Below are positions 15,179 to 23,839 of a DNA stretch of 43,353 nucleotides, piece after piece; positions within the stretch are counted from its first letter, which is position 1; every line of letters starts with the position of its first letter. A program made the position numbers and the translations under genes. Source of the DNA: Hyphomicrobiales bacterium (lineage in GTDB: Bacteria > Pseudomonadota > Alphaproteobacteria > Rhizobiales > Beijerinckiaceae); NCBI GenBank assembly GCA_019247605.1, contig JAFBAS010000093.1:1-43353 (forward strand), written 5' to 3'. The notes beneath the pieces are model-generated. The model was not told where the DNA came from, did no database searches, and saw only the letters and a program-made list of their open reading frames with translations.

Positions 15179-17857
15179 ATGACGAGCGGTTTAGACGAAA
15201 GGGCCGCGCTTCTCGCGACCGCCGAGGCCAAACGCCTGCATGGCGCCGAGGCCAAGCTCTGGCGCCGCTTCGGCCCTTATCTCAGCGAACGGCAATGGGG
15301 AACCGTACGGGAGGATTACAGCGCGAACGGCGATGCCTGGAATTATTTCACGCATGAAGAGGCGCTGAGCCGCGCCTATCGCTGGGGCGAGGATGGAATC
15401 GCGGGCTTCAGCGACGACGAGCTCAGATGGTGCCTCTCCCTCGCGCTCTGGAACGGGAAAGATCCCATCATCAAGGAGCGGCTCTTCGGCCTCACCAATG
15501 CCGAAGGCAACCACGGCGAGGATGTGAAGGAGCTCTACTTCTACCTCGACGCGACGCCGAGCCACTCTTACCTGCGGATGCTCTACAAATACCCGCAAAC
15601 ACCCTTTCCATACGAGGAGCTGCGGCGCGAAAACGCGCGGCGCACCACGCAAGACCCCGAATACGAGATCCTCGATACCGGCATCTTCGCGGGAAACCGC
15701 TATTTCGACGTGATGGTCGAATATGCCAAGGCCGCCCCTGACGACATTTTGATGCGCGTCACCCTCACCAACCAGGCGGCCGATAGCGCGAGCTTGCATG
15801 TTCTGCCGCAGCTTTTCGCCCGCAACACCTGGTCCTGGAGCAAAGACACCGAGAAGTCCCGGCTTTGCCGGAATGGCGACACGCTCCTCGCCTGCCATCC
15901 CGGCATGTCCGACCGCGAGCTTGCCGTCGACCGGGTTTGCGATTTCCTCTTTTGCGAGAACGAGACGAATGTACGGCGCCTCTTCGGGGTCGCCGCCGAA
16001 GGCCCCTTCAAGGACGGCATCAATGATTTCATCGTCGCCGGAGACGAGAAGGCGATCCGCCGCGACCAGGGCACGAAATGCGCCGCGCATGTGAAACTCG
16101 AACTTGCCCCAGGTGAAACCGCAAGGCTTCGCCTCAGGTTTCGGCAAGCCGGCGCCGAACCGCTCGCGGCATTTGCCGATTTTGATGCGGTGTTCAAGAC
16201 GCGTCTGGCGGAGGCCGACGAATTCTACGACGCGCTTCAAAGCGATCTTGCAAGCGAGGACGCAAGGCGCGTGCAGCGGCAAGCCTTGGCCGGCATGATC
16301 TGGTCGAAGCAATACTACAATTTCGACGTGCGCCGCTGGCTCGAAGGTGATCCCGCGCAACCGCGCCCGCCGGAGGTTCGCAAATCGGGGCGTGATCGCG
16401 ACTGGCAGCACCTGTCGAACAGCGACATCGTTTCCATGCCGGACAAATGGGAATACCCCTGGTACGCGTCATGGGATCTTTGCTTTCACGCCGTGACCTT
16501 TGCGCTCATCGATCCTGAATTCGCCAAGTCCCAGCTCTTGCTCCTTCTGCAAGAACGATTCATGCATCCGAACGGTCAGCTCCCTGCCTACGAATGGGAA
16601 TTCAGCGACGCCAATCCCCCGCTCCACGCCTGGGCCGCATGGCGCATCTACGAGATGGACAGGGCACTCACCGGATGTGGCGACACCGTTTTTCTCGAAC
16701 GCATCTTCCACAAGCTGCTCTTGAATTTCGGCTGGTGGGTCAATCGCAAGGACGCGGACGGCCGAAATGTCTTCCAGGGCGGCTTCCTCGGTCTCGACAA
16801 TATCGGCCTTTTCGACCGCTCATCGCCATTGCCCACGGGCGGACGGATCGATCAATCGGACGGCACGGCCTGGATGGCAAAATTCGCCCTGAACCTCATG
16901 CGAATTGCGCTCGAGCTCGCGACGAGCGACCATGTCTACGAAGACATCGCGGTCAAATTCTTCGAGCATTTCCTCTTCATCGCGGACGCGATGAGCCGCG
17001 TCGGCATGGCCGAGACCGATCTTTGGAACGAGGAAGATCAGTTCTTCTACGATGTGCTTCGCTTGCCGGACGGCCATGGCGTGCCCATCCGCGTTCGCTC
17101 GCTCCTCGGTTTGATGCCGCTCATGGCCGTGCAGGTGCTCGACATCGCGAATGCGAAAAACGTTCCCAAGTTCGCGACCGCGTTGCTCTGGTTTTTTCAC
17201 CACAGGCCCGATCTCGCGGCACTCGTGTCGCGATGGCTCGAGCCGGGGATGAAGGGCTCGGCCCTCCTCGCGCTGTTGCGGGGCCACCGCATGAAGGCGG
17301 TGCTCGCTCGCATGCTCGATGAAACGGAGTTCCTTTCCGAGCACGGCATCCGCTCGATCTCGAAGGTCCATGCGCAGCCTTACGTCTTTCATGGGGAGGG
17401 GAAGGAATTCAGCATCCGCTACGTGCCGGGCGAATCCGATTCGAGGCTCTTCGGCGGCAACTCCAATTGGCGTGGCCCCGTGTGGATGCCGATCAATTAC
17501 CTTCTGATCGAGTCCCTCTATGAGCTCGAATCCTATTACAGCGAGGATTTCCTCGTCGAGTATCCGGTGCGCTCCGGGCGCAAGCAGCCGCTCGGCAAGA
17601 TTGCCGAGATGCTCTCCGATCGCCTCAGCCGCCTCTTTCTTAAGGGTGCGGATGGTCGCCGCCCGGTGATGGCCGCTTACCCCGGACTCGAGAAGCAGAA
17701 GGGCTCAGAGGACCTCGTTCTCTTCCACGAATATTATCATGGCGACACCGGGCGCGGCCTCGGCGCCTCGCATCAGACCGGTTGGAGCGGCCTTGTCGCC
17801 TTGCTGCTACGTCCCCGTCGTCGGCAGCAGGAGGAACATGATAGCAGTAAACCGTGA
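15179..17857 (+). CDS. MGH1/GH63-type glucosidase
   Basis: The 892-residue protein belongs to the MGH1-like glycoside hydrolases related to GH63 glucosidases. It opens with SERQWGTVREDYSANGDAW and contains a beta-rich N-terminal half (to about residue 350). An alpha-toroid C-terminal half follows, with WEYPWYASWDLCFHA and the signature GGNSNWRGPVWMPINY (about residues 759-774). It probably hydrolyses alpha-glucosides in the cytoplasm, since no signal peptide is visible. Possible substrates include compatible solutes such as glucosylglycerate, or oligosaccharides; this is inference. The ATG at 15179 lacks a clear ribosome binding site. The gene stands alone between moeA and a convergent gene. 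Confidence 0.85.
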   Translation: MTSGLDERAALLATAEAKRLHGAEAKLWRRFGPYLSERQWGTVREDYSANGDAWNYFTHEEALSRAYRWGEDGIAGFSDDELRWCLSLALWNGKDPIIKERLFGLTNAEGNHGEDVKELYFYLDATPSHSYLRMLYKYPQTPFPYEELRRENARRTTQDPEYEILDTGIFAGNRYFDVMVEYAKAAPDDILMRVTLTNQAADSASLHVLPQLFARNTWSWSKDTEKSRLCRNGDTLLACHPGMSDRELAVDRVCDFLFCENETNVRRLFGVAAEGPFKDGINDFIVAGDEKAIRRDQGTKCAAHVKLELAPGETARLRLRFRQAGAEPLAAFADFDAVFKTRLAEADEFYDALQSDLASEDARRVQRQALAGMIWSKQYYNFDVRRWLEGDPAQPRPPEVRKSGRDRDWQHLSNSDIVSMPDKWEYPWYASWDLCFHAVTFALIDPEFAKSQLLLLLQERFMHPNGQLPAYEWEFSDANPPLHAWAAWRIYEMDRALTGCGDTVFLERIFHKLLLNFGWWVNRKDADGRNVFQGGFLGLDNIGLFDRSSPLPTGGRIDQSDGTAWMAKFALNLMRIALELATSDHVYEDIAVKFFEHFLFIADAMSRVGMAETDLWNEEDQFFYDVLRLPDGHGVPIRVRSLLGLMPLMAVQVLDIANAKNVPKFATALLWFFHHRPDLAALVSRWLEPGMKGSALLALLRGHRMKAVLARMLDETEFLSEHGIRSISKVHAQPYVFHGEGKEFSIRYVPGESDSRLFGGNSNWRGPVWMPINYLLIESLYELESYYSEDFLVEYPVRSGRKQPLGKIAEMLSDRLSRLFLKGADGRRPVMAAYPGLEKQKGSEDLVLFHEYYHGDTGRGLGASHQTGWSGLVALLLRPRRRQQEEHDSSKP

Positions 17858-17942
17858 GAAGTTGAGAGTGAGGAGCGACGTAGAGTGAGGACTGAACTCG
17901 AAATCCCGCCAGCCTTCACCGTGCGCCCTGACTCGTCCTGAT
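17858..17942. repeat. AGTGAG-rich strip between convergent genes
   Basis: The 85-base gap holds two copies of AGAGTGAGGA (17865-17874 and 17882-17891) in a purine-rich strip. It resembles the AGTGA-type ends of the IVS-like element near 41758-42217. No hairpin terminator is visible between the two convergent genes. It may be chance low-complexity sequence or a trace of the same kind of element. Confidence 0.3.
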
Positions 17943-18797
17943 TCAGTTGAGCTCAGAGGCGATCACGCCCTGGCTCGTTACGACGACCCAATGACGCCCG
18001 TGCCGCTCGATCGCCTCCACCCGACCGGCGCCTGGAATGGCCTCGCCGACCGCGACCTCCCGATACCCACCGCGACCTTCGACCAGAGCAATGCCGTCAT
18101 AGACGTCGCGCACGACCCAGCCTTGCACTGGAAGCTTCTGCGGTGATTGGGCGTTGGCTTCGGTCACCTTGGCCTGCGGCAGAACACCGAGATTCTGAGG
18201 CGTGGGCTGAAGGGTCGCGTGGGCGGAAGGCTGCGGCGCGTTTGCGCCAAGGGGCATGGCGTCGGTTTTGCGCTCCAGGCGATCGAGCCGCTCGACGATC
18301 TGGGCAAGCTTTTGCGCCGTGATCTGATCGGCGCGATCGAGCTTGCCTGCGAGCTGAGCGAGCGTGCCGGAAGTGTCGGATTTTGCGGCATCGAGGCCCT
18401 GCTTCACGGCCTCGAACCCAGCCTTGAGCGATTTGACATCCTCTCCCGGTTTCCCGAGGCTTGCTTGCAGGCCCCCGAGACTCGCCTTCAAGGCGCGCAT
18501 TTCATCGGCAAGCTGGCGCGTTTCCTGGCGCTGCGACGCTACGCTTTGCCACAGAAGCTGGGCCACATCCGGCGCCTCTGTCGCCGCAATGGATTGGGCA
18601 GGGGTAGTATTTGCACCGAGTTTCGCGCCCGCGGCCCAGCCAAGGGATACGGCAGCGACAAGACAGGCACCGGCAAGCGCAAAATTGTGAAAATTGCGAC
18701 GCAGGAACGGGCGGGAAAGGGGCGGCAGAACGACGAGCTCACGGCCGAGGCGCGGTGTTGCGAGGGAGGCGCGGTCAGATGAGGAGGTCATGAGCAT
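17943..18797 (-). CDS. Membrane-anchored coiled-coil protein, function unknown
   Basis: This 284-residue protein has a cytoplasmic basic start, one membrane helix (about residues 37-57, LAGACLVAAVSLGWAAG) and a periplasmic helical stretch (about 70-175). That stretch is rich in Ala, Gln, Leu and Lys with heptad-like spacing. A Pro/Ala linker and a compact C-terminal domain (about 220-284) follow; the domain starts GWVVRDVYDGIALVEGR and looks beta-rich. The C-terminal domain recalls small periplasmic domains of secretion or pilus assembly proteins, but this is weak. The family is not recognised. A second ATG two codons downstream is also possible. The gene faces the glucosidase gene tail to tail and diverges from the next small gene. 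Confidence 0.75.
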   Translation of the reverse strand: MLMTSSSDRASLATPRLGRELVVLPPLSRPFLRRNFHNFALAGACLVAAVSLGWAAGAKLGANTTPAQSIAATEAPDVAQLLWQSVASQRQETRQLADEMRALKASLGGLQASLGKPGEDVKSLKAGFEAVKQGLDAAKSDTSGTLAQLAGKLDRADQITAQKLAQIVERLDRLERKTDAMPLGANAPQPSAHATLQPTPQNLGVLPQAKVTEANAQSPQKLPVQGWVVRDVYDGIALVEGRGGYREVAVGEAIPGAGRVEAIERHGRHWVVVTSQGVIASELN

Positions 18798-19082
18798 TCA
18801 TCCGATCATGGAAAGCTTTCGCTAAGGATATTCTCGACAATTTAAAAAAGACTTACCCCTAGGGTTGGGCGAGTTTTAAAACGCAGATCAATGCTCTGCT
18901 TCATGAGCGCCGCGCATGCGCACCTGCCCGAGAGCGGCTCGCGCCACTCATGCGTCGAGGAGTCGCACGAACTCCATCATCCCACGCCCTATTTGAGGGG
19001 ACGCCGGGCGAGTATGCATTTTGCAGGCTTGGCATCGGACGTGATCGCCATGTCCGCGTTGCCTCGAGAGCTCTCAAGGAAG
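18798..19082. other. Intergenic region between divergent genes
   Basis: This stretch holds an AT-rich spot (about 18840-18885) with the 10-bp palindrome GTTTTAAAAC, probably promoter DNA for one or both divergent genes. The frame of the next gene stays open back to 18891. The extra N-terminal residues look like non-coding sequence, so they are not included in the gene. No RNA gene was recognised. Confidence 0.35.
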
Positions 19083-19379
19083 ATGATGATGAGGCTGAAT
19101 TCCGAATGGGTTGAGCGAACCTTAGCGCAATATCCGGCGAGGCTCGTTCCTGACAGTGATCCTGTGGTGCCGAAACTGATCGACATGTTCGGTGACCACA
19201 CTTTCTTCCTCGACAACAACGGTTTGAACATCGTCGAGCCGGCGGAGACCCTTCGAGACGGCGTTCAGGCCGGAAGGGTGGTCGAGCTTGCGCATTGGAC
19301 AGATGCGAGGCCCCCGAAGCTCGTGCCTCATGAGCCCGAGCCCACCGATCTCGTGATCGAGCTGGAGACCATCGGCTAG
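19083..19379 (+). CDS. Small conserved-looking protein, function unknown
   Basis: About 98 residues, soluble and acidic, with the readable core RLNSEWVERTLAQYPARLVP and MFGDHTFFLDNNGLNIVEPA. The C-terminus is PHEPEPTDLVIELETIG. AAGGAAG at 19076-19082 lies directly before three in-frame ATG codons (19083, 19086, 19089) and is best spaced for the third. The frame is open to 18891 with several other starts. Codon use and composition look like a true gene. No family is recognised. It lies just upstream of the nuoD relic, which may be the remains of a larger rearranged segment. Confidence 0.6.
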   Translation: MMMRLNSEWVERTLAQYPARLVPDSDPVVPKLIDMFGDHTFFLDNNGLNIVEPAETLRDGVQAGRVVELAHWTDARPPKLVPHEPEPTDLVIELETIG

Positions 19380-19434
19380 AGGAAAAGGAAGCGGGCGCGG
19401 GGTGAAGGGCGCGCCCGCGGCAGGCGGCGTCGTC

Positions 19435-19833
19435 ATGGCGGAGAATGCGCTTCGCAATTTCACCATCAATTTCGGGCCGCAACATCCCGCTTGAAGGCCG
19501 AGGGCCGGTGATCGTCAACGACCATAAGATCGCCCCACCCCCCGCAGGCCGAAATGAAGCGCTCGATGGAAACGACCATCCACCATTTCAAGCTCTACAC
19601 CGAAGGCCACCACGTGCCAGCCGGGGAGGTCTATTCGCACGTGGAAGCGCCCAAAGGCGAATTTGGCGTGTACCTCGTCTCGGAGGAAGCAACCGGCCGT
19701 GCCCGTGCAAGGTTCGGCCGCCCTCGTTCGCACCTCTTCAGGCAATCATTTCTTGAGCCGAGGGCACATGCTGGCCGATGTCTCAGCCATCATCGGCTCT
19801 CTCGACATCGTCTTTGGCGAGATTGACCGCTGA
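19435..19833 (+). pseudogene. Decayed second copy of nuoD
   Basis: Five fragments in shifting frames line up with the intact nuoD at 40538-41728. ATG at 19435 opens [19 protein letters not shown], then a [18 protein letters not shown] (from 19502) follows in another frame. [18 protein letters not shown] and [14 protein letters not shown] (from 19554) are in a third. [14 protein letters not shown] remnant comes next, then [20 protein letters not shown] to a stop at 19831-19833. Compared with the intact protein, residues about 20-286 are deleted and at least three frameshifts are present. The relic has VIVNDHK where the intact copy has VSATTNK, so it is not a recent duplicate of that copy. It encodes no functional complex I subunit. 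Confidence 0.92.
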
Positions 19834-19893
19834 GTGCCGGACTTTCGGATTGCCAAAACCAACGAGCCGATCTCGTCGCCCACGCTTGCGGGC

Positions 19894-20646
19894 TCACGTG
19901 CTCGTCGAGCCTGCGGCGCTCCACCTGCCGGCCGCCGCCGTATCGACGAGCCAGAAGAGCTCGCCTTCCGGGCGAAGCTTTCCGGCGGGAACGGTGTCGT
20001 CGCCGGAAAGAACGCGATCGAGGATCGCCCGCTTTCCTTCCCCTTGCACCAGGAACACCGTCGTCGCGCTCGACTCGAGCGCCGGATAGGTGAGCGTGAT
20101 GCGAACCTCAGGCCGGCCATGGCCAACCACCGCCACCCAGTGCTTGCGATCCTCGAGAACCGGCTCGCCAGGAATGAGGGAGGCGGTGTGGCCATCATCG
20201 CCGAGGCCGAGGAGGCACATCTCGAGGAGCGGCTTGCCGGGCTCGAGCTCGGATGCGCCATAGAGCTCCTTCAGCGTGCGCTCATACGCGGCGGCGGCCT
20301 CCCACGCATCCAAATTCGTCGTCGGCACGCGGTGCACATGATCGAGCGGCACGGGGGCGATCGACAGCATTGCCTCATCCACCATCCGCGCGTTGCTTTC
20401 CTTACTGTCTGGGGGAACGAAGCGCTCGTCGCCGAACACGAAATGCGCGCGCGCCCAGGGAAAGCGGGCCACGAGAGGCTCGACGCCGAGCGTCTCGTAG
20501 GTAAGCTTCGGGGTCGAGCCGCCTGAAAGAGCAACGATAAAAGGCCCGGGCTTTGCCTGCGCGCAATCGCACATGAATTTCGCCGCCGCGCCGGCGAGTG
20601 CCTGCGCGTCATGATAGACGAACAGAGTGCCACGTGCCGGCTTCAT
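19894..20646 (-). CDS. pgl: 6-phosphogluconolactonase
   Basis: The 250-residue enzyme hydrolyses 6-phosphoglucono-lactone to 6-phosphogluconate in the oxidative pentose phosphate and Entner-Doudoroff routes. It shows VALSGGSTPKLTYE (phosphate site, residues 38-51), HFVFGDERFVPPDSKESNARM in two adjoining stretches, and GLGDDGHTASLIPGE. These are the DevB/SOL family hallmarks. Its ATG overlaps the stop of the HAD gene by 4 bases, and that gene overlaps zwf in the same way, so zwf, the HAD gene and pgl form one tightly coupled operon. It ends 60 bases from the nuoD relic, on the opposite strand. Confidence 0.95.
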   Translation of the reverse strand: MKPARGTLFVYHDAQALAGAAAKFMCDCAQAKPGPFIVALSGGSTPKLTYETLGVEPLVARFPWARAHFVFGDERFVPPDSKESNARMVDEAMLSIAPVPLDHVHRVPTTNLDAWEAAAAYERTLKELYGASELEPGKPLLEMCLLGLGDDGHTASLIPGEPVLEDRKHWVAVVGHGRPEVRITLTYPALESSATTVFLVQGEGKRAILDRVLSGDDTVPAGKLRPEGELFWLVDTAAAGRWSAAGSTST

Positions 20647-21452
20647 TGCTCCTTACCTTTCAGAACAAAGTTCCGCATCGCCTTAGCGAAACCTTCTTGC
20701 TCATTGCTCGCCGTCACAACCGTCGCCTGACGCTTTACTTCGTCACTCGCATTGCCCATGGCGATTGAGAGTCCGCTTTTTTTGAACATCAAAACGTCAT
20801 TGGGCATGTCGCCGATCGTCGCGATCTCCTCGGTTGGCACGCCCCACAAGCTGGAGAGTGTCGTGACGACGGTGCCCTTGTTGGCCTGGGGGTGAGTGAC
20901 GTCGAGATAATAAGGCTGGGAGCGCGCCGCGCTCGCGCGCTCGCCGAGCGCCTCTTGCGCCGCCTTTTCGCATTTGGCCACAAGCTCGTGATCATCCGAG
21001 ATGCCCACGATCTTTGCCGCGCGTGAAAGGGCGTCTTCAGGAAAGCTCGGCGTCACCCTCGCATCGAACTTCACCGTCCAAGCCTCTCGCGCCACGTGAG
21101 GTGCATCTTTTTTGCGCACGAGCCATTCGTCGGGCGTATAGAGCCAGGCATCAAGCCCCTGCTTGAGAATGAGGCCCATCGCCTCTCTTGCGACATCGGG
21201 CGCAAGCAGATGCGTCTCGACCACGCTCATATCCGGGTTCACATACACACCACCGTTGAAGCCGGCGATCTGCCCTTCGAGCTTCAACGGCTCTATCAAC
21301 ATTTGCATGCCGCGCGGCGGGCGCCCGCTCGTGAGCGCCAGGGTGATGCCCGCGGCGCGAAGATCTTGCGCGGCGGCCATCGCGTCCTTGGTGAGCACTT
21401 TCTCCTGGGTAACCAAAGTGCCGTCGACATCGACAATGACCAGGCGGATCAT
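20643..21452 (-). CDS. Cof-type HAD-family phosphatase
   Basis: The 269-residue protein starts at the ATG that overlaps the zwf stop (ATGA); in-frame codons further upstream lie inside zwf and are not used. HAD motif I is VIVDVDGTLV with Asp8 and Asp10. Motif II is TLALTSGRPPRG. Motif IV is IATIGDMPNDVLMFKKSG, and SIAMGNASDEVK follows, as in Cof/YbiV-type proteins that dephosphorylate sugar phosphates or similar small molecules. The substrate is unknown. Its place between zwf and pgl suggests a sugar-phosphate or a damaged metabolite of that pathway as substrate (inference). Confidence 0.9.
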   Translation of the reverse strand: MIRLVIVDVDGTLVTQEKVLTKDAMAAAQDLRAAGITLALTSGRPPRGMQMLIEPLKLEGQIAGFNGGVYVNPDMSVVETHLLAPDVAREAMGLILKQGLDAWLYTPDEWLVRKKDAPHVAREAWTVKFDARVTPSFPEDALSRAAKIVGISDDHELVAKCEKAAQEALGERASAARSQPYYLDVTHPQANKGTVVTTLSSLWGVPTEEIATIGDMPNDVLMFKKSGLSIAMGNASDEVKRQATVVTASNEQEGFAKAMRNFVLKGKEQ

Positions 21453-23053
21453 GCTTTGTGCTCCGTGTCCGAGGTCACGGGCCGCCAGCGGCGACCACCA
21501 TCGCGTGCAATGAGCGCGTCGGCAGCACTCGGCCCGTCGCTTCCAGAGACGTAATTCGGGAAATCGGCCTTTTGGCTCCCCCAGGCGTCGAGCACGGGTT
21601 GCACCACTCGCCAAGCCTCCTCGACCATGTCGGCGCGGTGGAACAGCGTCGCGTCCCCGATCATCACATCGTAAAGGAGGGTCTCATAGCCGACATTCGG
21701 CTCCTTCGGGAACCAGTCAGAATAGGAAAAGTTCATGCGCACTGTGGCCAGCACGACCTCGGGCCCGGGTCGCTTCACCTCGAACTGCAGCGAGATTCCC
21801 TCATCGGGTTGGATCGTGATCACGAGCCAATTCGGCGGCGGTGGTCCTGCAGGGCCTGATTCGAAAGGCGCGTGAGGTGCCTCCTTGAACCGGATGGCGA
21901 TCTCGGTGAGGCGGCTCGCCATGTTCTTTCCAGTGCGCAGATAGAAGGGCACGCCCGCCCAACGCCAATTGTCGATCTCGAGCTTCATCGCGCAATAGGT
22001 CTCGATGTTGGAATCCTTCGCGACATTAGGCTCCTCGCGATAGGCCTTCTTCGGCTGACCCAGCACCTTTCCCGGACCGTACTGACCGCGCACCGCATTC
22101 TCGGGCGGCACCGGTGGGACCGCGGTGAAAACCTCTCCCTTTTTGTTGCGGATCGATTGGGCGTCGAAGCCGACAGGCGGCTCCATTGCGACCATTGCGA
22201 GCAAGGTGAAGACATGGTTTGGTACCATGTCGCGCAGCGCCCCGGTCACCTCGTAGAATTTGCCACGCCCTTCGACACCTACGGTCTCCGCCACCGTGAT
22301 CTGCACATGATCGATGCGATCGCGGTTCCATAGCGGTTCGAACAAACCGTTGGCGAAGCGAAACGCCATGATATTCTGCACCGTCTCCTTGCCGAGGAAG
22401 TGATCGATCCGGAAGATCTGATCTTCCCGCAGCGAACGCCCGATCTCGGCGTTCAGTGCGCGCGCCGATGCAAGGTCGTGGCCGAAAGGCTTCTCGATCA
22501 CCACACGGCGCCAAAAGCGCGGTTTGCCGTCCTCGCCCTCGTCCTGATGGGTGAGCTTCGCGTCGCCCAGCCGGTCCACCACCGTGCCGAAGAAGCGATC
22601 GGCCACCGCGAGATAGAACATGACGTTCCCGCCGATCCCCTGCTTTTTCTGCACCTCGGCGAGCGTGTCGGCGAGCTTGTTGTAAAGCTCAGGCTTGGTG
22701 ATGTCGCCTTGGACATAGCTCATTCGCCCCGCGAGCGAAGACCATGCCTTGTCATCGATCTTATCCACCTCGAATTCCGCCGAAGTATTGCCGACGAAGC
22801 TTTCCAGCATCGTGTGCAGATGCTCGCGCCAGCTCTCGGCAGTGCCGTCGGCGAGATCGACCCCGATCAAGGCGAAATGCGCGGGCAGGATGCCAGTCCG
22901 CGTGAGGTTGTACAGCGCGGGCACCACGAGACGTTTCGTCAAGTCGCCGAAGGCGCCGAAAATCACCATGACGCACGGATCGGCCGGCTTGGGCTCATGG
23001 CGGGGCGCGGCGGTGACGATGGTCGCGGCTGGGCGTTGGGTCTCGTCGTTCAT
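21449..23053 (-). CDS. zwf: Glucose-6-phosphate 1-dehydrogenase
   Basis: This 534-residue enzyme oxidises glucose 6-phosphate to 6-phosphogluconolactone, making NADPH (or NADH). The nucleotide-binding motif is FGAFGDLTKRLVVPALYNL (from residue 32), with the usual GASGDLTKR read as GAFGDLTKR. The active-site segment RIDHFLGKETVQN starts at residue 215. The start at 23053 is fixed by AGGAGG 7 bases upstream; a longer in-frame start at 23113 lacks this. It is the first gene of the zwf-HAD-pgl operon and overlaps the HAD gene by 4 bases. Together they feed 6-phosphogluconate to the Entner-Doudoroff or pentose phosphate path. Confidence 0.96.
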   Translation of the reverse strand: MNDETQRPAATIVTAAPRHEPKPADPCVMVIFGAFGDLTKRLVVPALYNLTRTGILPAHFALIGVDLADGTAESWREHLHTMLESFVGNTSAEFEVDKIDDKAWSSLAGRMSYVQGDITKPELYNKLADTLAEVQKKQGIGGNVMFYLAVADRFFGTVVDRLGDAKLTHQDEGEDGKPRFWRRVVIEKPFGHDLASARALNAEIGRSLREDQIFRIDHFLGKETVQNIMAFRFANGLFEPLWNRDRIDHVQITVAETVGVEGRGKFYEVTGALRDMVPNHVFTLLAMVAMEPPVGFDAQSIRNKKGEVFTAVPPVPPENAVRGQYGPGKVLGQPKKAYREEPNVAKDSNIETYCAMKLEIDNWRWAGVPFYLRTGKNMASRLTEIAIRFKEAPHAPFESGPAGPPPPNWLVITIQPDEGISLQFEVKRPGPEVVLATVRMNFSYSDWFPKEPNVGYETLLYDVMIGDATLFHRADMVEEAWRVVQPVLDAWGSQKADFPNYVSGSDGPSAADALIARDGGRRWRPVTSDTEHKA

Positions 23054-23122
23054 CCGATCGCCTCCTGGTCCGTTCAATTCATCCCACGCGCCCCGCATAT
23101 CGGCAGACCTCAAACCGAAAGC

Positions 23123-23839
23123 TCACAGGTCGAGTTCCTTGTAGCGGCGGAAGATGCCATCCCTATTAAAGGAGATGCGCCGATCGGAATTGAGATAAGC
23201 CGCGATCCTCGGCCTTCTCTCCACGTGGTCGTGCAATGCGACAACGGCCGGGCAATTCCGCTCGGTGCGCTTTGCACCGCGCGGAAACGCATAACGCAGC
23301 CCCTCGACGAGCTGAAATACCGAGAGATCCACGTAGGTGAGCTTCGCTCCCACAAGGTGCCCCTTGCCCTTTCGATTCGCGCTGATGACCCGCTCGAAGT
23401 AGCCCAGAAATTTAGGCAACCTTTCCTTCAGGAAATCGCGCGACCGCGCGCGCGCCTCGGCCTTCTGTTCCTCGTAGAAACGATTGGTGGAGATAGGATG
23501 GTGCGTGTCGTGGACCTCGGCGAGGATGTCCGTGATGGTGAGCTGGAGTTGATGAGTCCAGAGCCTGCCGGCTTCGCTCGGAGGCGCCAGCCCATGACGC
23601 GCGCCGAGAAACAACAAGATGTTGGCGGTCTGTGCGATCAGCAGACGCCCCGCCCTCAAGAACGGTGGAGCGAAGGGAGGTGTTGCGACCTTCATGCCGT
23701 CGAGGAAGCGGAACATCGCGCCCTCATCCCGGCGCGCCACATCGTCATATTCGACACCCGCCTCCTCGAGAGCCAGGCGTACGAACTCCCCACGTCCCTG
23801 GATGGAGGGCCAGTAGTAGAGCTCATAACCTTGCACCAT
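23123..23839 (-). CDS. Glutathione S-transferase family protein
   Basis: The 238-residue soluble protein has an N-terminal thioredoxin-like domain (LYYWPSIQGRGEFVRLALEE; then QTANILLFLGARHG in the SNAIL position). A helical C-terminal domain contains LTYVDLSVFQLVEGLRYAFP. These are typical of glutathione transferases, which conjugate or reduce electrophiles and peroxides. The start at 23839 follows a GGAGGAG ribosome binding site; an upstream GTG at 23854 falls within that site and is unlikely. It lies 69 bases before zwf on the same strand, so it may be co-transcribed with the NADPH-forming operon, a sensible pairing for oxidative stress. Substrate unknown. Confidence 0.9.
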   Translation of the reverse strand: MVQGYELYYWPSIQGRGEFVRLALEEAGVEYDDVARRDEGAMFRFLDGMKVATPPFAPPFLRAGRLLIAQTANILLFLGARHGLAPPSEAGRLWTHQLQLTITDILAEVHDTHHPISTNRFYEEQKAEARARSRDFLKERLPKFLGYFERVISANRKGKGHLVGAKLTYVDLSVFQLVEGLRYAFPRGAKRTERNCPAVVALHDHVERRPRIAAYLNSDRRISFNRDGIFRRYKELDL

